Both the position numbers and the translations under genes were made by a program. DNA of 34,295 bases, taken from Devosia sp. (lineage in GTDB: Bacteria > Pseudomonadota > Alphaproteobacteria > Rhizobiales > Devosiaceae). How positions within the stretch are numbered: the stretch's first letter is position 1; each line of letters starts with the position of its first letter. The notes under the pieces are model-generated. The model worked only from the letters and a program-made list of their open reading frames with translations, was not told the origin of the DNA and searched no databases. Shown here piece after piece: positions 1-10,055 of this stretch. The DNA is taken from the NCBI GenBank assembly GCA_015657675.1, contig JACDQI010000121.1, positions 1 through 34,295 on the forward strand, read 5' to 3'.

Positions 1-127
1 CGTGCACCTTGGCGTGCGCTCGGCCGAGAGGCGCGTATCCGGCGCCGGTGAGGATCATCGACGCCGCCGTCGACGACAACCCGGCCAGTCGCGCCACGTC
101 CGCCAGTGTCACCCGCTTCTTTGCCAC
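1..127 (-). CDS. LacI-family transcriptional regulator, N-terminal HTH only (truncated by window edge)
   Basis: Minus-strand translation from GTG at 127: VAKKRVTLADVARLAGLSSTAASMILTG..., the classic LacI HTH (VTxxDVAxxAGxSxxxxSxxL). Confidence 0.75.
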   Translation of the reverse strand, partial: MAKKRVTLADVARLAGLSSTAASMILTGAGYAPLGRAHAKVH

Positions 128-187
128 CAATCGGCAGTTCCCCCTGAACGACACGGCCCGCTACGTGGATAGCCGGGCACTCTGTTC

Positions 188-244
188 TTGACAACATAGC
201 ACGGCCATTGCATCTGCTAAAACCATTTAGCAGAAGGGTGTACC
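188..244 (+). promoter_or_regulatory. Promoter/operator region: TTGACA at 188-193 and perfect inverted repeat TCTGCTAAA-ACCA-TTTAGCAGA (213-234)
   Basis: 9-bp arms, 4-nt spacer; lies between the divergent LacI gene and the glycosidase; near-identical palindrome recurs at 2407-2424. Confidence 0.7.
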
Positions 245-1204
245 GTGAGTTTCAGGCTGGACTTCGATTGGGTGTGGGATTTCTGGCTGGCCGATGATGG
301 CGAGCGTCACGACATGTTCTACCTGCACGCCCCCAAGGCGCTGGGCAACCCCGATCTGCGCCATCGCAATGCCCGCATCGGCCATGCGACATCCACCGAC
401 TTGCGGACCTGGGAGAACCATGGCCGCATTTTCGAGGCCGGTGCACCGGGCGCCTTCGACTGCACCGCCAACTGGACCGGCAGTGTCACCCGCGGCCCGG
501 ACAGCCTGTGGCGCCTGTTCTACACCGGCTCGCGCTTTCTCTCGCCTGACAGCAACGCCAATATCGAAACGGTCGGCCTAGCCACCTCGCCGGACCTCTT
601 CACCTGGACCAAGCAGCCCGGCCCGATCTGCGTCGCCGACCCGGCCCACTATGAAGTGCTCGGCTCCAGCAGCTGGCCCGAAGAGGCCTGGCGCGACCCC
701 TGGGTGTTCCGCCCGCAAGGCAGCGACCTCTGGCACATGCTGATCACAGCGCGCTCGAGGACCGGCGCCGAACCCGACCGCGGTGTCGTCGGTCACGCCA
801 CCTCCAGCGATCTTGCCACCTGGCAGGTGCAGCCGGCGTTGAGTCAGCCCGGCACCGGCTTCATGCATCTCGAAGTTTTTCAGTATCTCGAGGTCGAGGG
901 CACCGGCCATCTGGTGTTCTGCTGTGATGCCGGCCGGCTCACTGGCCGCCTCGCCGGCCAGCGCGGCGGCATCTGGACCTTCCCGGTCAAGAACTTCCCT
1001 GGGCCGGTCGATCCGACCAAGGCCCGGCTGCTGGTCACCGACGAACTCTATGCCGGCCGCGTCGCCTTCGATCGTGCCGGCCGGCCTATGCTGATGGCCT
1101 TCCACAATGTCAGCGCCGACGGCATTTTCCACGGCGGCGTCAGCGATCCCATGCCGCTGCGGCTCGGTGCCGACGGCTATCTCACTCTGGAGCAGGCGCC
1201 ATGA
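245..1204 (+). CDS. Glycoside hydrolase of the GH32/43/68 five-bladed propeller superfamily
   Basis: MSFRLDFDWVWDFWLADDGERHDMFYLHAPKALGNPDLRHRNARIGHATSTDLRTWENHG; repeated 'GHATSxDLxTW' blades and EEAWRDPWVF. Confidence 0.75.
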   Translation: MSFRLDFDWVWDFWLADDGERHDMFYLHAPKALGNPDLRHRNARIGHATSTDLRTWENHGRIFEAGAPGAFDCTANWTGSVTRGPDSLWRLFYTGSRFLSPDSNANIETVGLATSPDLFTWTKQPGPICVADPAHYEVLGSSSWPEEAWRDPWVFRPQGSDLWHMLITARSRTGAEPDRGVVGHATSSDLATWQVQPALSQPGTGFMHLEVFQYLEVEGTGHLVFCCDAGRLTGRLAGQRGGIWTFPVKNFPGPVDPTKARLLVTDELYAGRVAFDRAGRPMLMAFHNVSADGIFHGGVSDPMPLRLGADGYLTLEQAP

Positions 1205-2361
1205 GCGTGGCTATCGAAGGTACGATCGCCCCGGGCTTCGAGGCCGTGGGTGCGGCCTTCGCCGCGGCCTTCGAGGGCAATCCCACCATGGGGGCAGGGC
1301 TCCATATCCGCCTCGAAGGCGAACCCGTCGTCGATCTCTGGGGCGGCGTTGCCGACGAGCGCAACGGCCGTCGCTGGACCGTCGACACCCCCTCCGTAGT
1401 GTTTTCCTGCACCAAGGGGCTAATGTCGATCCTTGCCGCGCGACTGGTGCAGGAAGGGCGGCTCGCCTATCAGTTGCCGGCCTCGCGCTACTGGCCGGAA
1501 TTTGCCGCCGAGGGCAAGAGCGAGGCTACGGTCACCGACCTCCTCTCGCACCGCGCCGGCCTCTCTGGTCCGCGCCAGGATCTGAGCTTCGAGGACCTGC
1601 TCGATTGGGACCGCATGGTCGGTATCCTTGCCAACCAGTACCCCCTCTGGTGCCCAGGCACGGCCTATGCCTACCACGCCATCACCCATGGCTGGCTGGT
1701 CGGCGAACTCGTCCGCCGCGTCACCGGCCAGTCGCCCGGCCAGTATTTCCGTTCGCTGATCACCGAGCCGCTTGGTGTCGAAGCCTGGGTCGGCCTGCCC
1801 GCTTCCGAAGTCGGGCGGCCGGCACACCTGCAGGTAGCGCCCAGCATCACCGCCCTCTGGGCCGACGAGGCCAAAAAACCCGGGCCGAACTGGCCCTACC
1901 GTGCCATGACCATGGGCGGCGCCCTGCCGGCAGACCTCGTCACCACCGATGGCGGCTTCAACGATCCGCGTCTGCAGGCCGCCGAAGTCCCCGGGGCCGG
2001 CGGCATCGCCACGGCGCGGGCGCTTGGCACCATCTGGTCGGCGACTGTCACCCCGACCGAAGGGGTGCGCCTGCTGGAGTCAGAAGTGGTCGGGATCGCC
2101 ACCCAGACCCAGAGCGCCGGCGCGCCGTGCTTCACCGCCGAACCGCCCTTCTCGCGCTGGGGCATGGGCTTCCAGCTCGATTCCGAGGCGCGGCGCTACC
2201 TTGGCGAAGGCAGCTTTGGCCATGATGGCGCCGGTGGCCAGGTGGGCTTTGCCGATCCAGGTTCTCGCGTCGGATTTGGCTTTGTCACCAACTGGATGAT
2301 GGGTCCGGAGGACAAGCGCGCCACCTCCATCATCGACGCGTTGCGCCAGGCGCTGCGCTGA
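1201..2361 (+). CDS. Beta-lactamase/esterase-type serine hydrolase
   Basis: SxxK motif in VVFSCTKGLMSILAARL, PLWCPGTAYAYHAITHGWLVGELVRRVTG, HDGAGGQVGFADP; ATGA overlap with the upstream gene. Confidence 0.8.
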   Translation: MSVAIEGTIAPGFEAVGAAFAAAFEGNPTMGAGLHIRLEGEPVVDLWGGVADERNGRRWTVDTPSVVFSCTKGLMSILAARLVQEGRLAYQLPASRYWPEFAAEGKSEATVTDLLSHRAGLSGPRQDLSFEDLLDWDRMVGILANQYPLWCPGTAYAYHAITHGWLVGELVRRVTGQSPGQYFRSLITEPLGVEAWVGLPASEVGRPAHLQVAPSITALWADEAKKPGPNWPYRAMTMGGALPADLVTTDGGFNDPRLQAAEVPGAGGIATARALGTIWSATVTPTEGVRLLESEVVGIATQTQSAGAPCFTAEPPFSRWGMGFQLDSEARRYLGEGSFGHDGAGGQVGFADPGSRVGFGFVTNWMMGPEDKRATSIIDALRQALR

Positions 2362-2384
2362 GACTCAAAGCCGCGGCGGATCAC

Positions 2385-2424
2385 TTGACACGCTGCGGCC
2401 TCCATGTGCTAAATCCATTTAGCA
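2385..2424 (+). promoter_or_regulatory. Promoter overlapping a LacI-type operator: TTGACA(2385-2390)-N17-GCTAAA; TGCTAAA-TCCA-TTTAGCA (2407-2424)
   Basis: Perfect 7-bp inverted repeat, same core as the 213-234 operator, directly upstream of the ABC importer gene. Confidence 0.7.
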
Positions 2425-2468
2425 GACGGAAACATCCACTGCAGTCCTGACCCTTGGAGGAGGTAGTC

Positions 2469-3769
2469 GTGAGAACATTCTCTCGCCATGCACTTCGTAT
2501 CGCCCTCGTGATTGCCGCCGCCAGTTCGGCCGGTACCTCGCTTGCGGCTCCCAGTTGCGGCGCCGATCCGGTGGTGCTCAACGCCTATTTCGAGACCGGC
2601 TTCCCGCTGCCGAGCAAGCTCTCGGAAGAATTCACCAAGCAGTTCCCCAATGTCACCTTCGACATCAAGGAAGACCAGTTCGCCAACCTGATGGAGAACA
2701 GCCCGCGTGTCCTCTCCGAGGACAATGCGCCCGATCTCATCCGCCTGCCCTCGATGAGCGATCTCGTCGCCAACGGCCTGCTCAAGAATCTCGACGGCTA
2801 CTTCACCGAATTTGGCTGGGACAAGTTCCCGTCGGCTCAGCTGGTGCAACTGCGTGTCGAAGAGGGCGGTCGTCCGCGCGCACCGGCTCGCTCTACGCCA
2901 TGGGCCTCAACTACTCGATGACCGGCGTCTTCTATAACAAGGAACTGGCTGCCAAGGTCGGCATGACCGAGCCGCCCAAGACGCTGGCCGATCTCGACGC
3001 GCTCCTGGCCAAGGCCAAGGAAGCCGGCATCCAGCCGATCATGCAGTGGAACAAGTCCACTGGTGGCCTCGCCTTCCCGCTGCAGAACCTGATGGGTGCC
3101 TATGGCCCGCCCGAGCCGATCAACGACTGGATCTTCCAGAAGGACGGCGCCACCATCAACACGCCCGAAAATCTCAAGGCCGCCGAGCATCTCGAAGGCT
3201 GGGTCAAGTCCGGCTATTTCCCCAGCGACGCCAACGCCATCGAGTACTTCCAGATGATGAGCCGCTTCATCGGCGGCGAAGGTCTGTTCATGTTCGACGG
3301 TGACTGGGAATCGGGCAATCTCGATACCAATGCCGCCGGCAAGTTCGGCTTCTTCCTGATGCCGTCCGTCACCGCTGATGGCCGTCACGCCGCCATGTCG
3401 GCGCCGCTGACCTTCGGCATCGGCGAAAAGTCCAAGAATCCGGACTGCGCCGCTTTCTTCCTCAACTGGGTCGCGACCAATGAGGAAGCCCGCAAGATCA
3501 ACGTCGCCGTCGGCGGCTCCAACCCCGGTGGCCCGCCGGACCTCCCCATCCCGGCTGTGACCCCCGGCTCGGTGACCGAAGCCACGCTCGCCGCTGGCCA
3601 GGTTCTGGCCAAGGAAAACGGCGCCATGGACTTTATCGCCAACGCTACCGGTGCCATCTTTGCCGCCGGCTGGACTCCCGAGCTGCAGAAGCTCGTCGGT
3701 GGCCAGCAGACCGCCAAGGGCCTGCTCGAAGCCGTGCAGGACGAGTACGAGAAGCAGCTGTCACGTTGA
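2469..3769 (+). CDS. Carbohydrate ABC transporter substrate-binding protein (single -1 frameshift near 2865-2880)
   Basis: Signal peptide then ...GADPVVLNAYFETGFPLPSKLSEEFTKQFPNVTF...; frame switches to ...TGSLYAMGLNYSMTGVFYNKELAAKVGMTEPPKTLADLDALL.... RBS GGAGG before GTG 2469. Confidence 0.85.
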
Positions 3770-4713
3770 GCGCAATGACCTCCCAGACGCACACGAACGG
3801 GGCGGCTGCGGCCGCCCCGGGCACATTGCGCAAGCCGTCATGGGGTTCGCGCAAGGCGGCCATCGTCGCGCTGCTCTTTGCCGCGCCCGCCTTCCTGATG
3901 TACGCGGCCTTCGTCCTCGTCCCCCTCTGCCTCTCAGTATACTACTCGCTGCTGCGCTGGGACGGAATCGGCAAGGCCCGCTTTGTCGGGCTGAACAATT
4001 ACCTGATCGTGCTGACCGATTCCGATCTGCTCCAGATCATCGGCAACGCCTTCCAGCTGGTCCTCTATTTCACCCTCATTCCCGTGCTGATCGGCCTTGC
4101 CGTCGCCGCCGTCATTCGCGAGCACCTCTCGGGCCCGTTCGGCACCGTGACGCGCGTCGTGCTGTTCCTGCCCCAGGTCATTCCGCTGGTCGCCGCCGGC
4201 ATCGCCTGGAGCTGGATGTTCGCGTCCTCGGGTCTGGTCAATCAGGCGCTGCGCGGCATCGGCCTCGGCGATCTGGCGCGCGGCTGGCTCGGCGATTTCA
4301 CCTTCGCGCTGCCGGCTGTCGGCCTGATCGGCGCCTGGGTGCTGCTCGGCCTTTGCACTATGCTGCTGGTCACCGGCATCACCAAGATCGATCCCTCGCT
4401 CTATGAAGCCGCGCGGCTCGATGGCGCCGGCCCCTGGCAGGAATTCATACACATCACGCTCCCCGGCCTGCGGCAGGAGCTGGGCGTCTGCGTCACCGTC
4501 ACCGTGATTGCCGCGCTCGCCAGTTTCGACATTGTCTACATCGCCACGGGAGGGGGACCGGGTATTCAGACGACCGTCCCAGGGCTCGAAATCTACCGGC
4601 TGGCCTTCGCCCACCGGCAGGTGGGGCTCGCATCTGCACTCGCCATCTTCCTGATGGTGCTGGTGCTGGTCTGCGTGCTGCCCATCCAGTGGCTGACGCG
4701 GGTGAAGCGATGA
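3766..4713 (+). CDS. Sugar ABC transporter permease (MalF-like)
   Basis: Six-TM protein with EAA loop 'YEAARLDGAGPWQEFIHITLPGL'. Confidence 0.9.
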   Translation: MSAMTSQTHTNGAAAAAPGTLRKPSWGSRKAAIVALLFAAPAFLMYAAFVLVPLCLSVYYSLLRWDGIGKARFVGLNNYLIVLTDSDLLQIIGNAFQLVLYFTLIPVLIGLAVAAVIREHLSGPFGTVTRVVLFLPQVIPLVAAGIAWSWMFASSGLVNQALRGIGLGDLARGWLGDFTFALPAVGLIGAWVLLGLCTMLLVTGITKIDPSLYEAARLDGAGPWQEFIHITLPGLRQELGVCVTVTVIAALASFDIVYIATGGGPGIQTTVPGLEIYRLAFAHRQVGLASALAIFLMVLVLVCVLPIQWLTRVKR

Positions 4714-5534
4714 ACCGCCTCACCGCCGACGCGTTGGTGGCGCGCACCCTCATCGTCATCCTGATGGCGCTGACACTGATGCCGTTCCTCTCGATGTTCA
4801 CCGCTGCGCTGGCGCCCACTGGCACCTACCCGCAGGGCCTGCAATGGCCGGCCGATCCGCAATGGATGAACTTCGCCAAGGCGTTCGAAGTCGCCAAGAT
4901 GGATCAGCTGCTGCTCTCGAGCGTACTGATCGTCATCGGCGTGGTGCCCGCCAGCGTGCTCTTCGCCACCATGGCAGGCTATGGCCTCGCCAAGTTCGAC
5001 AAGGGCCGCGGCCGCTGGCTCTACCTGGTCTTCGTGCTCGGCCTTACCCTGCCTTTCGAGGCGGTGATCACGCCGCTCTACTACGAGATCAAGGCGCTCG
5101 GCCTGCTCAACACCCGCTTCGCAGTCATCCTGCCGCTGATCGGCCTCTTCATGCCCTTCGGCGTCTACTGGATGCGCACCCATTTCGTGAACGTCCCCAA
5201 GGAACTCTCCGAGGCGGCGCAGATCGATGGCGCCAGCGAGTGGAAGCAGTTCTGGCTGGTGGCAGTCCCCATCGCCAAGCCGGCCATCATGTCGCTGACC
5301 ATCCTCTTCTTCCTCTGGACCTGGAACCAGTTCCTGCTGCCGGTGGTGCTGATCCAGGATCCGCTGCAGCGCACCATGGCGGGTGCACTCGGCGCCTTCC
5401 AGGGTCAGTGGGGCACCGATATTCCGCTGCTCTGCGCCGGCGCGCTGCTGATCCTCGCGCCCACCATCGCGGTGTTCCTCATCTTCCAGCGCCAGTTCGT
5501 GGCGGCGCTGCTGCAGGGCGCGGTCAAAGGCTAG
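4710..5534 (+). CDS. Carbohydrate ABC transporter permease (MalG-like)
   Basis: MNRLTADALVARTLIVILMALTLMPFLSMFTAAL...; 'SEAAQIDGASEWKQFWLVAVPIAKPAI' EAA loop; ATGA overlap with upstream gene. Confidence 0.9.
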   Translation: MNRLTADALVARTLIVILMALTLMPFLSMFTAALAPTGTYPQGLQWPADPQWMNFAKAFEVAKMDQLLLSSVLIVIGVVPASVLFATMAGYGLAKFDKGRGRWLYLVFVLGLTLPFEAVITPLYYEIKALGLLNTRFAVILPLIGLFMPFGVYWMRTHFVNVPKELSEAAQIDGASEWKQFWLVAVPIAKPAIMSLTILFFLWTWNQFLLPVVLIQDPLQRTMAGALGAFQGQWGTDIPLLCAGALLILAPTIAVFLIFQRQFVAALLQGAVKG

Positions 5535-5647
5535 CCGACGGGCCAAACGCGTACCTCTGGCCGGAGTGGTATCGGCCGGAGGTAGCGTTGAAACCGCATT
5601 TGGTCGTGCTACACCCGCAGGGCTTCATCTCTGCGCAGGACCGCCCC

Positions 5648-6951
5648 ATGACCACCTCCGTCTCGCCTGATCTCTTTCTCCCGAACGAGAAGAAGGCATG
5701 GTTCACCCATGACCGGTTCGGCATGTTCGTCCACTGGGGTATCTATGCCTTGGCGGCGCGGCACGAGTGGGTGAAGAGCCGCGAAGAGATCGACGACGCG
5801 AACTACCAGAAGTATTTCGACAACTTCGATCCCGATCTCTACGACCCGCGCGAATGGGCGCGCCGGGCCCGCGAAGCGGGGATGAAATATGTGGTGCTGA
5901 CGGCAAAGCACCATGACGGCTTCTGCCTCTGGGACAGCGCAGCCACCGACTACAAGGCCACCAACACACCCTATGGCAAGGACCTGCTGCGCCCCTTCGT
6001 CGATGCCTTCCGCGCCGAGGGTCTGCGGATCGGTTTCTACTATTCGCTGCCCGACTGGCATCACCCTGATTTCGGCATCGACATGTACCACCCGCTGCGC
6101 AACCGCCCCGATGCGGCGGAGCTCAACAAGAGCCGGGACATCAAGCGCTACGCCGCCTATATGCGCCAGCAGGTGACCGAGCTGCTCACCGGCTACGGCA
6201 AGATCGACATCATCTGGTTCGACTTCAGCTATCCGGAGCGCACCTACAACGGGCTGCCGGGCAAGGGCAGCAACGATTGGGAGAGCCTCGAGCTGCTCAA
6301 GCTGGTGCGCAAGCTGGCGCCCGACATCATCGTCAACAATCGGCTCGACCTCGAAACCGATACCCCCGACATGGTGACGCCCGAGCAATACACGCCGCGC
6401 ACGCCGCCGCTGGTCAACGGCAAGCCGGTGACCTGGGAGATGTGCCAGACCTTCTCCGGCTCATGGGGCTACTACCGCGACGAGGAGAGCTGGAAGAGTC
6501 CGGCGCAACTGCTGCAGATCCTCATCGACGGTGTGGCGCTCGGCGGCAACCTCCTGATGAATGTCGGTCCCACCGCCCGCGGCACCTTCGATCAGCGCGC
6601 CATGACGCGCTCGATGCCTATGCCAAGTGGATGCATCTCCACAGTCGCGCCATCTACGGCGCCGGCCAGTCGACCTACCCGGCGCCCGATGGCTGCCGCT
6701 TCACCCAGAAGGGCAACCGGCTCTACGTCCACATCTACAACTGGCCCAATCAGTACCTGCTGCTGGATGGTCTCGCCGACAAGGTGAAGTACGCCCAGTT
6801 CCTCAACGACGCGAGCGAAGTGCAATGGCCCAAGGAAGGCGCCGACACCCACTTCATGCCGCCGGGCGGTGAGACCACCTTGACCCTGCTGTTGCCGGTG
6901 AAAAAGCCCGACGTGGTGATCCCGGTGATCGAACTCATCCTTAAGGACTGA
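5648..6951 (+). CDS. Alpha-L-fucosidase, GH29 (single -1 frameshift near 6600)
   Basis: WFTHDRFGMFVHWGIYALAARHEWV, MKYVVLTAKHHDGFCLWDS, DIIWFDFSYPE (GH29 nucleophile region), WEMCQTFSGSWGYYRDE; continues in the 6277-6951 frame as LDAYAKWMHLHSRAIYGAGQST.... Confidence 0.9.
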
Positions 6952-6956
6952 CGCCC

Positions 6957-8945
6957 ATGACCACGATCCGCCGCGAGCGCATGAGCCTCCCGATGTCGCG
7001 CCTCGGTGCGCCCAGCAACCTGCCGCGTTTCCGCTGGCAGCAGCCGATGCCCAACAAGGAAACGCCGCCCAATTTCGGGCTCACCGACGAAGAGAGCCGC
7101 CACGGCTTTCAGTGGGGCGAGGACTCGATTCTCCCCTACCAGGTGTCGGACGATTACGATCGCAACAGCGTCCCCTCCGAACTCGACTGCGTCGTCATCG
7201 ACAACGGCCGCCTCCGCGCCGTCGTCGCGCCGTCGCTCGGCGGCCGGTTGCTCGAACTCAAGGACCTCGCCACCGGTCGCGACCTGGTGTTTCGCAATCC
7301 GGTGTTCCAGCCCGCCAACCTCGCAGCCCTAAATGCGTGGTTCTCCGGCGGCATCGAATGGAACGGCCTGATCCCTGGCCACACACCCTTCACCTGTGCG
7401 CCGATCTTTGCCGGTGTGCGCGAGACACCCGAAGGCCCGATCCTGCGGCTCTATGAATTCGACCGCATCGTCGAGGCCACCTGGCAGATCGACCTCTTCA
7501 TGCCGGCCGGCAAGGCGCAGCTCTTTGCCCACGGCCGCATCGTCAATCCCGCCGAAGGCGAGCGCCTTGCCTATTGGTGGACGAACGTCGCCGCGCCGAT
7601 GGATGATGGCGTCCGCGTACTGGCCCCCGCCGAGTACTCCATCGAGCATATCTGGCCGGGCAATAACCTCGGCCGTTGCGATTTCCCCCGCGCTCCCAAC
7701 GACCCGTCCTACCCGGACAATTGGGAGAACGCGACCTCAGTCTTTTTCCGCTCGCCCTCCGCCAAACGCCTCTTCATCGCCTCGGTCGATCGCGCTGGCT
7801 ATGGCCTCGTCCAGACCAGTACGGCGCAGATGCAGGGCCGCAAGTTCTTTTATTTTGGCACCAACCAGGGTGGCCAGAACTGGATGGATTTTCTCGCCCG
7901 TCCGGGCGAGGGCAAGTATCTCGAAATCCAGAGCGGCATTGCCCCAACGCAGAACCAGCGCTTCCCACTGGCGCCGCATCAGGAACTCGACTGGACCGAA
8001 GTCTTTTCACCCATTCAGCTCGATGCCAGCCACGCCCATGCCGACGATTATCGCGCCGCCGTCGCCCATGCCGCCACCGAGCTTGATGGCGTCGTCCCTG
8101 CCGAAGAGCTGGCCCGCATCGATGCTTTCCTCACGCACGAAGCCCGCCAACCTTTGACGCAGCGTTTCTCCGCGGGTGAACCCTGGGGCGCCCGGCAGGA
8201 GCATCTGCTCGGTCGCCCGCTGGCGCAGGGACTCGAGTTTTCTGTCTCCGGCGAAACCGAGTTCTGGGACGATCTCGCCGCCAACAAATCGATCGCCGCC
8301 GAACGGCTCGCGGCCTTGCCCAATGGCTTTGCCGTCTCCGACCTCTGGGTCGAGCGTCTAAAGACCAGTGCCGGGTCGCACAACACCTGGGTCCACGCGT
8401 TGATGCTCGCCATCGCCGCCCTCGATCGCGATGATCGCGACAGTGCGCAGCAGCTCACGCAACAGTCCCTGGCACTCAAACCGAGCTGGCTGGGCTATCG
8501 GCTCGCGGCCCTGCTCAGCACTCGCGCCGATGATGCCATCGGCAACTACAGCAAGGCCTGGGCTATCGGCGATGCGCCGCCGGAACTCGCCGTCGAGATC
8601 GCCCAACACCTGATGGGCGCCAAACGGCCGGCCGAGCTAAAGGCCTTTGTCGATGCCTTGCCCGCCGCCATCGGCGACAACGAACGTATCGTCCTCGCCC
8701 GTGCCGTGGTGGCCGCAGACTCACAGGACTTCGACACCGTCGAGCGCCTGCTCTTCAGCCGGCAGTTCGCCACCATCCGCGAGGGTGAGACGGTGCTCTC
8801 CGACCTCTGGCTAAGGCTGCGCCGTGGGCGGCTCGAAGCTCAACTTGGGCGCACGGCAAATGCCGACGAGATCCGCGCCGATCTGGCGGCGCATCCAACA
8901 CCGCGCCAGCTCGACCTGCGCATGCACGACGTCGACGGCGCCTAG
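6957..8945 (+). CDS. DUF5107-like / aldose-epimerase-like (galactose-mutarotase fold) protein with C-terminal helical repeats
   Basis: SELDCVVIDNGRLRAVVAPSLGGRLLELKDLATGRDLVFRNPVFQPANLAALNAWFSGGIEWNGLIPGHTPFTCAPIFAG. Confidence 0.7.
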   Translation: MTTIRRERMSLPMSRLGAPSNLPRFRWQQPMPNKETPPNFGLTDEESRHGFQWGEDSILPYQVSDDYDRNSVPSELDCVVIDNGRLRAVVAPSLGGRLLELKDLATGRDLVFRNPVFQPANLAALNAWFSGGIEWNGLIPGHTPFTCAPIFAGVRETPEGPILRLYEFDRIVEATWQIDLFMPAGKAQLFAHGRIVNPAEGERLAYWWTNVAAPMDDGVRVLAPAEYSIEHIWPGNNLGRCDFPRAPNDPSYPDNWENATSVFFRSPSAKRLFIASVDRAGYGLVQTSTAQMQGRKFFYFGTNQGGQNWMDFLARPGEGKYLEIQSGIAPTQNQRFPLAPHQELDWTEVFSPIQLDASHAHADDYRAAVAHAATELDGVVPAEELARIDAFLTHEARQPLTQRFSAGEPWGARQEHLLGRPLAQGLEFSVSGETEFWDDLAANKSIAAERLAALPNGFAVSDLWVERLKTSAGSHNTWVHALMLAIAALDRDDRDSAQQLTQQSLALKPSWLGYRLAALLSTRADDAIGNYSKAWAIGDAPPELAVEIAQHLMGAKRPAELKAFVDALPAAIGDNERIVLARAVVAADSQDFDTVERLLFSRQFATIREGETVLSDLWLRLRRGRLEAQLGRTANADEIRADLAAHPTPRQLDLRMHDVDGA

Positions 8946-9949
8946 GCAGGCGCCTTTGCGCTGCTGGCACGTGCAGCCGCAGAAGCAGTGATCCGCGCCA
9001 GCATTGGCTCGTCGACGACAATGCCTTGATGGCGCAGCGCCAGCACCGCTGCGCCGATCGAGGTATCGCCGCTCAGGCGAATATCGACCGCATGGCCCGC
9101 GGCCTGCAGCACCTCGGCCAGGCCGTCACGCAGTCCCGGCAGATGCGCCGCAACGCTGCCGCCGAGCACGATAGGACCGGGCATGCCGGCATCGAAGACC
9201 AGCCGGAAATCGGCGACCAGATAGTCTACCGCCCGCGCCAGCAGGTCCGCCGCCACCGCATCCTCGCGGCACGCGAGCACCAGCGGCGCAAAGCTCGCCA
9301 TCTCGATCGGTCGCATCTTGTAGATCGCATCTATGAAGTATCGCAGCGCCGTCGGTCGGCTATCCGCCGCCCGGTCGTGCACCACCTCGATATTGAGCTG
9401 CCCGAGCACTGCGTTGGTGAGCGCCGTCTGCGGTCCGCGCCCTTCGAGCGCCGCCGTGACGGCAATCGCCGCATGATGGCCGAGCCAATAACCCGAACCC
9501 AGATCGCCGAGCAGATACCCCGCCGCGTCGACCACCGCCTCGATCTCGCCGCCGCGCACGCGTACCGCGCCCGATCCCGTACCGGCAAACACGCAGTAGC
9601 CCTCGGTCGCCGCCGAGATAGAGGGCAGCATGGCGTGCGTGTCCCCGGTGAACACTAGCGGACCGCTGAGCCCAAGCGCACGAAACGCGGCATCGAGGCG
9701 ACGCTGCACATCGGCATTGCGCGGCCCGGCCATTGCCAGCAGCGCCACCTTGAGGTCGAGCTTTACCCCGGCCTGCGCAACCGCAGTCTCTGCTGCTGCC
9801 GCAATCGCGGCCGCTGCCTCTTCGGGTGGATTGGAGCCCGGGTTGCCGCCGCGATTGCGGCCCTGACCGAGGCAGTTGCCATCCATGTCGACCACGATGG
9901 CGCGAGAGTTGGAGCCACCGACATCGATGGCGAGCAAGGCTGTGATCAT
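8942..9949 (-). CDS. BadF/BadG/BcrA/BcrD-type ATPase; N-acetylglucosamine/muramic acid-type sugar kinase
   Basis: MITALLAIDVGGSNSRAIVVDMDGNCLGQGRNRGGNP, VFAGTGSGAVRVRGG, GYLLGDLGSGYWLG. Confidence 0.85.
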   Translation of the reverse strand: MITALLAIDVGGSNSRAIVVDMDGNCLGQGRNRGGNPGSNPPEEAAAAIAAAAETAVAQAGVKLDLKVALLAMAGPRNADVQRRLDAAFRALGLSGPLVFTGDTHAMLPSISAATEGYCVFAGTGSGAVRVRGGEIEAVVDAAGYLLGDLGSGYWLGHHAAIAVTAALEGRGPQTALTNAVLGQLNIEVVHDRAADSRPTALRYFIDAIYKMRPIEMASFAPLVLACREDAVAADLLARAVDYLVADFRLVFDAGMPGPIVLGGSVAAHLPGLRDGLAEVLQAAGHAVDIRLSGDTSIGAAVLALRHQGIVVDEPMLARITASAAARASSAKAPA

Positions 9950-10055
9950 TCTGTCATACGACCGCTTGTCATCCCCAAAATTGCTGGGTAAGAATTGTTT
10001 TCACCGTAGCCCGGCCGTCTTGAGAGTGATTTTCAGGCATGAGCGCCTAACACAC

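Noticed and set aside
1107-2225. 372-aa plus-strand ORF
   Set aside because: Alternate frame of the serine hydrolase; Arg/Pro-rich shadow translation.
4593-5546. 317-aa minus-strand ORF
   Set aside because: Antisense to the MalG-like permease; charged low-complexity shadow.
9876-10055. N-terminal extension of the RpiR ORF in the track
   Set aside because: Overlaps the divergent kinase gene and its promoter; homologous sequence begins at MSAVAKTFSVLDRI (ATG 10056).
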